Origin: Propionibacteriaceae bacterium UBA5174
GTDB lineage: Bacteria > Actinomycetota > Actinomycetes > Propionibacteriales > Propionibacteriaceae
DNA length: 27,944 nucleotides
Direction: 5' to 3'
Assembly: GCA_002413345.1 (NCBI GenBank)
Contig: DHWU01000080.1
Location: 1 to 27,944, forward strand
This document shows, one piece after another, positions 21,549-27,944 of this stretch. The notes beneath the pieces were generated by a model. That model had not been told where the DNA came from. It worked only from the letters and a program-made list of their open reading frames with translations, and did not search any database. Made by a program: the position numbers and the translations under genes. Position 1 is the stretch's first letter. Each line of letters starts with the position of its first letter.

Positions 21549-23171
21549 CTAGATTCGCGCCCAAGTTCGGTATCCGCCATCAAGGTTGCGGACCTTGCGG
21601 CCAGCCTGGGTCAGGATTCGCGCCGCAATGTATCCGCGAAGGCCCACTTGGCAATGAACAATCACCTCGTCATTGACCTCAGCGAGACGCTCACGCAAAT
21701 CATCAACCGGAATATTGACCGCACCATCAACGGTGCCGCGAGCGAATTCACCAGCGCTACGCACATCGATCAACTGCACGCCTTTAGCGACCTCAGCAGC
21801 TACTTCATGCCACTGAATTGTTTCAGTTAGGTGGTCACGCAGGTTTTCGGCGATGTAGCCGATCATGTTGACCGGGTCCTTGGCCGAGCTGAACTGCGGC
21901 GCATAGCTGAGTTCCAGATCGACCAATTCGGAAGCACCGATGCCGCCGCGCATAGCCGTGGCAATCACATCAATGCGCTTGTCAACACCACTTCCGCCAA
22001 CACCTTGCGCGCCCAGAATGGCGTCAGTGTCGGCATCAACAACCAGCTTCAAGCTCATCCCTTCGGCACCGGGGTAGTAGCCAGCATGGTTTGCCGGGTG
22101 AGTATGAATCACTCGAATCTTTCGACCGGCGGCCACGGCGCGCTTTTCGGTCCAGCCGGTAGCGGCGGCGCTTAGCCCGAACACTCCCACCACGGCAGTG
22201 CCCAGCACGGTATTGGCATGCGCATTGCGACCAGTGATCACGTCAGCGACCAGGCGTCCATGACGGTTTGCTGGGCCTGCCAGCGGCACCATGGTGACGT
22301 CTCCGGTGATGGCGTCGCGCTTGATCACTGCGTCACCCACGGCGAAGATCGAGGGATCGGAAGTGCGCTGCTGATCGTCAACGACGATGCCGCCGCGATC
22401 AGAGATTTCCAGCCCAGCAGCCTTGGCCAGCCCCGATTCCGGACGGACGCCGATCGCGGCGATCACCAGACCGGCCGGTACGGTGCGGCCGTCAGAGAGG
22501 GTGACATCAGCGGTGCCGATTTCGGTTACCGAAGCGCCGGTCACCACGTCCACACCGTTCTTGACGATGTGCTTCTCGACCAGTGCGGCCATCTCGACAT
22601 CGAGTGGGGCCATGATCTGGTTGGCCAACTCAACGATGGTCACCTTCAGGCCACGCTCGGTGAGGTTCTCAGCGAGCTCGATGCCAATGAAGCCGCCGCC
22701 CATGATCAACGCGGTCGCGTTGCCGGAGGCGAGCACCTCGGAGACCTTGGCGGCCATCGCATCGGTGTCGGCGATATTGCGCAGGCTCAATGCCCGCTCG
22801 ATCCCTGGGGTGGGCGGCACGAACGGCGCCGCGCCGGGGGCCAGGATCAGGGAATCGTAGGACTCGGTGTATTCAGTGCCCGTGGCCAAGTTACGGACGG
22901 CGACGGTCTTGGCCGCGCGATCGATCGCGATGACTTCAGAGTCGACCCGAACGTCCAGATCGAAGCGGGCCTTCAGACTGGCGGGAGTCTGCAGCAGCAG
23001 GGCGTCCCGCTTCTCAATGACACCGCCCACGAAGTAGGGCAAGCCACAGTTGGCGAAAGACACATGCCCTGACTTCTCCAACACAACAATCTCGGCATCT
23101 TCAGCGAGCCGACGCAGCCTGGTCGCCGCGGACATACCGCCGGCGACGCCTCCAACAATCACTGTCTTCAT
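21549..23171 (-). CDS. CoA-disulfide / persulfide reductase fused to a rhodanese domain
   Basis: This 540-residue flavoenzyme begins MKTVIVGGVAGG. The FAD-binding glycine motif is at 7-12, the single redox cysteine at Cys42 (SFANCGLPYF), the NAD(P)H-binding MGGGFIGIE at about 157-165, and the second FAD motif IFAVGDAV near 270. A dimerisation domain follows (about 325-440). A C-terminal rhodanese domain (about 445-540) carries its own active Cys507 in HCQVGLRG. CoADR-rhodanese fusions reduce CoA disulfides, CoA-persulfide or polysulfide using NAD(P)H. The frame is open to an ATG at 23201, but family homology starts at the ATG at 23171, and the upstream codons overlap a regulatory palindrome. 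No Shine-Dalgarno; the start is probably leaderless. Control by a CsoR/CstR-type repressor is likely. Confidence 0.93.
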   Translation of the reverse strand: MKTVIVGGVAGGMSAATRLRRLAEDAEIVVLEKSGHVSFANCGLPYFVGGVIEKRDALLLQTPASLKARFDLDVRVDSEVIAIDRAAKTVAVRNLATGTEYTESYDSLILAPGAAPFVPPTPGIERALSLRNIADTDAMAAKVSEVLASGNATALIMGGGFIGIELAENLTERGLKVTIVELANQIMAPLDVEMAALVEKHIVKNGVDVVTGASVTEIGTADVTLSDGRTVPAGLVIAAIGVRPESGLAKAAGLEISDRGGIVVDDQQRTSDPSIFAVGDAVIKRDAITGDVTMVPLAGPANRHGRLVADVITGRNAHANTVLGTAVVGVFGLSAAATGWTEKRAVAAGRKIRVIHTHPANHAGYYPGAEGMSLKLVVDADTDAILGAQGVGGSGVDKRIDVIATAMRGGIGASELVDLELSYAPQFSSAKDPVNMIGYIAENLRDHLTETIQWHEVAAEVAKGVQLIDVRSAGEFARGTVDGAVNIPVDDLRERLAEVNDEVIVHCQVGLRGYIAARILTQAGRKVRNLDGGYRTWARI

Positions 23172-23178
23172 GTCAGTC

Positions 23179-23209
23179 AGCATACCCCCAGGGGTATCCA
23201 TGGGGTCAA
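23179..23209 (-). promoter_or_regulatory. Promoter of the reductase-rhodanese gene
   Basis: On the minus strand TTGACC (23204-23209) and TATGCT (23179-23184) are separated by 19 bases. The -10 box ends seven bases before the ATG at 23171, so the transcript should have little or no leader. Confidence 0.6.
23182..23197. promoter_or_regulatory. CsoR/CstR-like operator
   Basis: ATACCCCCAGGGGTAT is a near-perfect palindrome of the TACCCC/GGGGTA type bound by CsoR-family repressors, including the persulfide sensor CstR. It fills most of the spacer between the -35 and -10 boxes and overlaps the -10, an ideal place for repression relieved by persulfide (or copper, for CsoR). No csoR/cstR gene is in the window. 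Confidence 0.65.
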
Positions 23210-23234
23210 CCTCGGTATCTCAGAACTAGCCCTT

Positions 23235-23255
23235 TGGCAGGCATCCGAGCTGCCA
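23235..23255 (-). terminator. Weak hairpin after the acyl-CoA synthetase gene
   Basis: TGGCAG (23235-23240) and CTGCCA (23250-23255) form a six-base stem with a nine-base loop, just beyond the stop at 23266. No T-tract. Possible terminator between the two minus-strand genes. Confidence 0.35.
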
Positions 23256-23265
23256 CTTTGGGAAA

Positions 23266-25041
23266 TCAGTTGCGCGGACGCCCGGCCCGGGCGTACATCT
23301 CATCGACGATCGCAGCGAAGCGCTTCTCCACCTCTTTACGCTTCACCTTGAGCGTCGGAGTGAGCATGCCGTTTTCCTGGGTGAATCCTTCCAACAGAAT
23401 CCGCAGATCCCGGATCTGCTCATGCTTGGGCAGCTTGGCGGTCAGTGCTGCCATCCGGCGGCCGATTTCGGCGACCACCTCAGGATGGGACAGCAGTTCC
23501 TCGCGCTTGGCCCAAGTCAGCTGCAACTGCTTGCCGATCTCCTCCAAATGCGGCAGCGAAGGCGCCACCAGCAACGTTAGATAGGGCCGGTTGTCACCGA
23601 GTAGCAGCGTGTACTCAAACAGCGGGTCGGATGCCAACAGACCCTCGATCGGAGCCGGCGCAACATTCTTGCCGTTGCTGGTGACGATCAGGTCCTTGAT
23701 CCGATCGGTGATCAGCACATAGTCGCCGTCATAGGCGCCCACATCACCGGTATGCAACCAGCCGTCCTGCAACACCGCAGCAGTCTCTTCGGGACGCCCC
23801 CAATAGCCAGTCATCACGTTCGGGCCGCGGTAGAGCAACTCGCCGTCCTCGGCGATCCGCAGCTCACCACCAGGAATCACCTTGCCAACATTTCCGAACT
23901 TGTAGGTCAGAGGTGCCGGAAAAGTGACCAGCGGCGAAGCCTCGGTAAGCCCATAACCAGGAAGCACCATGAGCCCGCAGCCGTAGAGGAACTCCTCGAC
24001 ATCACGACGCATCGGCGCCCCGCCACAGGCCATGACTTTCTTCGGCCCGCCCATGGCATCGCGCACCGACGAAAGCACCAACTTGTCAGCGATCTTCAGC
24101 CGGATGGTGAGCAGCGCGTTCGGGCGCTTAGGCGAACGCAAAGTGTCGTGATACTGCGTGCCGACTTTGAGTGACCAGGCCATAATCCGCTGCTTGAGCG
24201 GACTGCCCGCCACCTTCTCGCGAGCCGCGGTGAAGACCTTTTCGTACAGTCTTGGCACGCTGACCATCAGATTCGGCTTCGCCAACATCATCTGCTCGGC
24301 CACCGTACGGGGATCGGACACATAGGTATTCAGGCAGCCATTGGACAACACCATGTAAGTCCAGGCCCGCTCCAAGGCATGACTCAGCGGCAGGAAACAT
24401 AGCGACACATCGCCGGGGCCAAGATCGAAGAAGCGGTTCAGCGCCCACACCTGGTGCGTGAAACCGCGGTGAGTGAGCATCACACCCTTGGGTTCGCCGG
24501 TAGTACCGGAGGTGTAGATGATGGTGGCCACGTCATCGGCTGAGGCAGCCGCGATCCGGGCGTCCACCTCGCTGGTATCGGTGGGGGCAGCGGCCAACTC
24601 TTCGTCCAGGCCGATGACTCCAGCAGTGGGGGCCAGCGCGATCACCGCGTCCAGGTCAGGGAGGTCAGCCCGTACCGAGGCGACGATTTCGGCCTCATGC
24701 GCGCCAGCGACAAAGATCAGCTTCGCACCGCAGTCGCCGAGAATGTGGCGCACCTGGTCGGGCGTGCTGGTGGCGTACAGCGGCACTGAGATCAGCCCGG
24801 CGTACACGCAAGCAAAATCAACCAATGACCACTGCGGGCTATTTGCCGAGAACAGCGCAACCCGATCTCCTGGAGCAAGTCCACGTTCGATCAAGCGCGC
24901 AGCCAGCGCGCGCACCTGCTGTCCTGCCTCGGCGTAACTGGTAACCACCCAGTCATCACCGGATCGAACTCGCAAAGCCGGTTCGTCACCGAACTCGGCC
25001 ACCGACCTGGCGAACATTTCAGCCAGATGAGGTGAGTTCAT
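23266..25041 (-). CDS. Long-chain fatty-acid-CoA ligase (FadD15-like)
   Basis: A 591-residue AMP-forming acyl-CoA synthetase that activates fatty acids with ATP and CoA. Motifs in order are the AMP-binding loop YTSGTTGEPKG (176-186) followed by VMLTH, CFLPLSHALERAW (the substrate-gate region), GYGLTEASP (adenine/acyl-binding motif), LHTGDVG, and ITDRIKDLIVTSNGKNVAP with the hinge Asp-Arg and the Lys/Asn region. The C-terminus ends in KVKRKEVEKRF. The insert between LERAW and GYGLTEASP, and the length, match the bacterial long-chain FACL subfamily (FadD15-like) rather than short-chain enzymes. AAGGAG precedes the ATG at a good distance. It diverges from the nfo gene across 129 bases. Chain-length preference is unknown. 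No other lipid gene is nearby. Confidence 0.92.
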   Translation of the reverse strand: MNSPHLAEMFARSVAEFGDEPALRVRSGDDWVVTSYAEAGQQVRALAARLIERGLAPGDRVALFSANSPQWSLVDFACVYAGLISVPLYATSTPDQVRHILGDCGAKLIFVAGAHEAEIVASVRADLPDLDAVIALAPTAGVIGLDEELAAAPTDTSEVDARIAAASADDVATIIYTSGTTGEPKGVMLTHRGFTHQVWALNRFFDLGPGDVSLCFLPLSHALERAWTYMVLSNGCLNTYVSDPRTVAEQMMLAKPNLMVSVPRLYEKVFTAAREKVAGSPLKQRIMAWSLKVGTQYHDTLRSPKRPNALLTIRLKIADKLVLSSVRDAMGGPKKVMACGGAPMRRDVEEFLYGCGLMVLPGYGLTEASPLVTFPAPLTYKFGNVGKVIPGGELRIAEDGELLYRGPNVMTGYWGRPEETAAVLQDGWLHTGDVGAYDGDYVLITDRIKDLIVTSNGKNVAPAPIEGLLASDPLFEYTLLLGDNRPYLTLLVAPSLPHLEEIGKQLQLTWAKREELLSHPEVVAEIGRRMAALTAKLPKHEQIRDLRILLEGFTQENGMLTPTLKVKRKEVEKRFAAIVDEMYARAGRPRN

Positions 25042-25157
25042 TACTGCTCCTTCGTCGCTCCCCTACGCACTAAGTTACTCCACCGTAGGTAGCTAGACGA
25101 CTCCGAAGAGATCTTCACAGGCAACTGACATCCAGCAAGGCGACTCGCACAGCTGCC

Positions 25158-25163
25158 TACACT
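25158..25163 (+). promoter_or_regulatory. Candidate -10 box of the endonuclease IV gene
   Basis: TACACT matches TANNNT and ends seven bases before the ATG at 25171; no Shine-Dalgarno is present, so a leaderless transcript is likely. No convincing -35 was found. Confidence 0.5.
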
Positions 25164-25170
25164 GTCTCCC

Positions 25171-25968
25171 ATGCTGGTAGGCGCACATGTTGACCCCATC
25201 GACCCAATCTCTGAAGCCACCGAACTGGGGATCAATGCCGTCCAGTTCTTCTTGGGCGATCCGCAGGGTTGGAAGGGTCCCAAACTTGCCTACGCCGCCG
25301 GTGCGGACGCCCTGCGCGCCGACGCCGAAGCCGCCGGCGTGGCGCTCTACATTCACGCGCCCTATGTGTTGAACGTAGCCAGCACCAACAACCGAATCCG
25401 CATTCCAAGCCGTCAGCAGCTGCAAAAGCAGCTCAACCTGGCCGCCCAAATCGGCGCCGCGGGGCTGATCGTCCACGGGGGGCATGTGCTGGCCGCCGAC
25501 GATCCGCAAGCTGGGTTCGACAACTGGCTCAAAGCAGTCGATGGCCTGAAGATCGAAGTGCCGCTGCTGATCGAAAACACTGCAGGCGGAGCCAACGCCA
25601 TGGCGCGCACCCTGGAACGGCTCGGACAACTGTGGGAGGCCATCTCCGGCTCGGTCAATGCTGACCAAGTGGGCTTCTGCCTAGACACCTGCCATGCCCA
25701 TGCCGCCGGCCTGGAATTGGACGGCTTGGTAGATCGAATCATGGGCATCACTGGGCGAATCGACTTGGTACACGGCAACGACTCCCGCGACGCTTTCGGT
25801 TCTGGAGCTGATCGGCACGCCAATCTGGGCGCGGGACGATGCGATCCAGAGGGCCTGGCCCAAGTCTTTGCTACCGCCGGGGCGCCGATCATTCTGGAAA
25901 CCCCCGGCGACGCGCAAGCCCGGCGCGCGGATCTGGAATGGCTCAACGGCAAGCTGAAACAGCATTAA
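25171..25968 (+). CDS. nfo: Endonuclease IV family (AP endonuclease) protein
   Basis: A 265-residue TIM-barrel protein of AP endonuclease family 2, which cuts DNA 5' of abasic sites in base-excision repair using three metal ions. Predicted ligands are His62 (IHAPYVLNVAS), His102/His105 (IVHGGH), Glu135 (LLIENTAGG), Asp172 and His175 (CLDTCHA), His201 (DLVHGNDS), Asp214 and His216 (GADRHANLGAG) and Glu243 (ILETPG). All are in family order. It is slightly shorter than E. coli Nfo (about 285 residues), as is usual for actinobacterial members. Some sugar-phosphate isomerases share the fold, but the full ligand set and the GADRHANLG motif favour endonuclease IV. Its neighbours are metabolic and give no added hint. 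Confidence 0.9.
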   Translation: MLVGAHVDPIDPISEATELGINAVQFFLGDPQGWKGPKLAYAAGADALRADAEAAGVALYIHAPYVLNVASTNNRIRIPSRQQLQKQLNLAAQIGAAGLIVHGGHVLAADDPQAGFDNWLKAVDGLKIEVPLLIENTAGGANAMARTLERLGQLWEAISGSVNADQVGFCLDTCHAHAAGLELDGLVDRIMGITGRIDLVHGNDSRDAFGSGADRHANLGAGRCDPEGLAQVFATAGAPIILETPGDAQARRADLEWLNGKLKQH

Positions 25969-26022
25969 CCGGCAAAACAAGATAAAGCGGCAGGAAGCCT
26001 CGCCACGCCGTCCCCGGTCAGC

Positions 26023-26028
26023 TACCCT
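26023..26028 (+). promoter_or_regulatory. Candidate -10 box of pta
   Basis: TACCCT ends six bases before the ATG at 26035 and no ribosome binding site is seen, so the gene is probably transcribed without a leader. Confidence 0.4.
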
Positions 26029-26034
26029 CCTCGG

Positions 26035-27944
26035 ATGAGTACGAGCATCTACGTCGCCTCCCCCGAAGGTCGAGTCGGCAAGTCGCTGGTCGCCCTTGGA
26101 ATGATTGAGGCGCTAACCAGAACCGTGAGTTCGGTCGGGGTGTTTCGTCCGATCGTTCGCGCTGGCAGCCCGGACGAAATCCTGAGCACTTTGCTCGCCC
26201 AACCCGGTGTAAACCAAACCTACGACGACGCAGTCGGGGTGACCTACGCTGACGTCCGCGCCGACCCCGACGCCGCATTGGCCACTTTGGTGGCCAAGTA
26301 CGCCAAGATCCGTCACGACCACGAGACCGTGGTCATTCTGGGCTCGGACTACACCGACATTGCTTCCCCCACCGAACTCACTTTCAACGCCCGGGTGGCG
26401 GCCAACCTGAACGCCCCGGTGCTGCTGGTGGTCGGTGGCATGGAACGCGACGCTGCGGGCGTCCGCACCGCGACTGAGGGCGCGCTGGCCGAGTTTGCTG
26501 TCAATCACGCCAAGGTTTTGGCAGTGCTGGCAAACCGAGTGGCCCCCGACATGCTGGACGCTGTCCGCGCCGACTTGGCCACCCTCGACGGGCTGGTAAC
26601 CGGTGCCCTGCCGCAAGATCAGCTGCTGATCGCGCCCACTGTGGCTGCGCAATTTGAGGCCGCCGGGGCTGAGCTCATGCAGGGCAACCCAGAACTGCTT
26701 AGCCGTGAATCGGTTGAGGTGCTGGTTGCTGGCATGACCTTGCCGAATGTGCTGTTGCGCCTAACGGCTGAATCGACAGTGATCATGCCCAGCGATCGCT
26801 CCGATCTGCTGCCAGGCCTGCTGCTGGCCCATGCTTCGGGAACCTTCCCGAAGCTGGCTGGCATTCTGCTGGTGGGCGGTTACGAGATTCCGCCGACGAT
26901 CCTGCAGCTGATTTCTGGCATCCACGCCGATCTGCCGATCGGGATGACCAAGGTGGGCACCTTCACCACCGCGGATCGAGTCTTCCGCTTGGAAGGCGCG
27001 CTGACTTCCAGCCCGCGCAAGGTCGAAGTTGCTCGGCGCCTCTTCGCCGACCATGTCGACGCCGAAAAGCTGCTCGATGCGCTGCAGGTGCACCGCTCTG
27101 AGGTGGTCACTCCGTTGATGTTCGAGCATCAACTGCAAGAGCTTGCCCGTTCCGATCGGCGCACCATCGTGATGCCCGAGGCCAGCGATGACCGGATCCT
27201 CACCTCGGCCGACATTGTGTTGCGGCGCGGCGTGTCCGATGTGATTTTGCTCGGTGATGCCCAAGAGATTCGGGCCCGGGCCAACAAATTGGGCCTGTCG
27301 CTGGAAAACGTCCAGATCATCGACCCGAACAACCACAATCTGGTGGAACACTTCGCCACCGAGTACGCCCGGCTGCGCGCCCACAAAGGCGTCACCGTTG
27401 AGCAGGCCAAAGAGAAGCTGACCGACCTGAGCTACTTCGCCACGATGATGGTGCATCTTGGCCTGGCCGACGGCATGGTTTCCGGGGCGGTGAACACCAC
27501 CGCGAACACGATCCGTCCCTCATTGGAGTTCGTGAAGACCAAGCCCGGGGTGAAGGTCGTTTCCAGCTCATTCCTGATGTGCATGGCCGACAAGGTTGTG
27601 GTGTACGCCGACTGTGCGGTGAACCCCGATCCGACTGCTGAAGAGCTGGCCGACATCGCGATCAGTTCGGCCGAGACCGCGGTGGCCTTCGGCATTGAGC
27701 CGCGAATCGCGATGCTCAGCTACTCCACTGGATCCTCCGGCTCAGGAGCTGATGTCGACAAGGTGCGCGAGGCGACGGCCATCGTGCGTGACCGGCGTCC
27801 CGACCTGGCCTTGGAAGGCCCGATCCAATTTGATGCCGCGGTTGACCCGACCGTGGCCAAGGCCAAGCTGCCCGAATCGGCGGTGGCCGGCCAAGCGACG
27901 GTGTTCATCTTCCCTGACCTGAACACCGGCAACAACACCTACAA
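26035..27944 (+). CDS. pta: Phosphate acetyltransferase, three-domain form (3' end cut by window)
   Basis: The frame is open from the ATG to the window end, 636 codons plus two bases. It converts acetyl-CoA and phosphate to acetyl phosphate and CoA, usually partnered by acetate kinase (AckA), which may lie beyond the edge. The N-terminal part is a BioD-like P-loop domain with SPEGRVGKS (9-17). A DRTGG-type regulatory domain follows (about 215-330), with MPSDRSDLLPGLLLAHASG and GILLVGGYEIP. The catalytic PTA domain starts near residue 370 with RTIVMPEASDDRIL and includes LGLADGMVSGAVNTTANTI, KVVSSSFLMCMADK and MLSYSTGSSGSG. Around 50-60 C-terminal residues are missing compared with full-length enzymes of about 690. 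The domain order is that of the long (class II) Pta. No frameshift is seen. Confidence 0.93.
   Translation, partial: MSTSIYVASPEGRVGKSLVALGMIEALTRTVSSVGVFRPIVRAGSPDEILSTLLAQPGVNQTYDDAVGVTYADVRADPDAALATLVAKYAKIRHDHETVVILGSDYTDIASPTELTFNARVAANLNAPVLLVVGGMERDAAGVRTATEGALAEFAVNHAKVLAVLANRVAPDMLDAVRADLATLDGLVTGALPQDQLLIAPTVAAQFEAAGAELMQGNPELLSRESVEVLVAGMTLPNVLLRLTAESTVIMPSDRSDLLPGLLLAHASGTFPKLAGILLVGGYEIPPTILQLISGIHADLPIGMTKVGTFTTADRVFRLEGALTSSPRKVEVARRLFADHVDAEKLLDALQVHRSEVVTPLMFEHQLQELARSDRRTIVMPEASDDRILTSADIVLRRGVSDVILLGDAQEIRARANKLGLSLENVQIIDPNNHNLVEHFATEYARLRAHKGVTVEQAKEKLTDLSYFATMMVHLGLADGMVSGAVNTTANTIRPSLEFVKTKPGVKVVSSSFLMCMADKVVVYADCAVNPDPTAEELADIAISSAETAVAFGIEPRIAMLSYSTGSSGSGADVDKVREATAIVRDRRPDLALEGPIQFDAAVDPTVAKAKLPESAVAGQATVFIFPDLNTGNNTY

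Noticed and set aside
22218..23072. 284-codon plus-strand frame opposite the reductase gene
   Set aside because: Shadow of a high-GC coding strand: the reductase frame is conserved throughout and this one reads as His/Gly/Asp-rich nonsense.

Overview
The window comes from a fairly GC-rich actinobacterium. The support is the rpsF-ssb-rpsR-rplI order, a DUF3152 protein, an OmpR-type two-component pair resembling MprAB, a three-part Pta, frequent GTG/TTG starts, and several starts that look leaderless (a TANNNT-like hexamer 6-7 nt before the start codon). I cannot place it below class level. I see no rRNA, tRNA, CRISPR array, insertion sequence or phage module.

Layout. Positions 1-3100 hold a doubtful small secreted ORF, a TSUP permease behind an ornithine carbamoyltransferase of the ArcB/enteric ArgF type (minus strand), and a YvlD/holin-type membrane protein overlapping a low-molecular-weight tyrosine phosphatase (plus strand). 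Positions 3163-6591 hold a secreted M15-like putative peptidase with two Ig-like repeats, then a response regulator and its sensor kinase. Positions 6652-8904 (minus) hold an FHA protein with an unrecognised N-terminus and a DUF3152 protein whose expected zinc motif has decayed. Positions 9095-10760 (minus) are the ribosomal protein/SSB operon, with a strong terminator and a leader hairpin.

The most unusual part is 10912-20588: five consecutive minus-strand genes for secreted modular proteins of 239 to 1453 residues. Each has a signal peptide, one to eight carboxypeptidase-regulatory-like (CpD-reg) beta-sandwich domains, and one to seven Ig-like repeats. Every C-terminus is a lysine/arginine-rich Ig-like module. 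Three leaders (upstream of the genes starting at 12045, 13022 and 16036) share a conserved element of about 35-39 nt that I cannot assign to a known riboswitch. Four of the five genes have their own terminator-like hairpin. Two tandem paralogous mini helix-turn-helix genes (20757-21286) lie immediately upstream of the array and are the obvious candidate local regulators. The same Ig-like module ends the putative peptidase at 3163-4371, so the locus may be a cell-surface system built on one C-terminal module.

Positions 21549-27944 hold a CoA-disulfide/persulfide reductase-rhodanese fusion with a CsoR/CstR-like palindrome inside its promoter, a long-chain acyl-CoA synthetase, an endonuclease IV family protein, and a phosphate acetyltransferase that runs off the window end. 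All functions are inferred from sequence recognition by eye; no database search was run.
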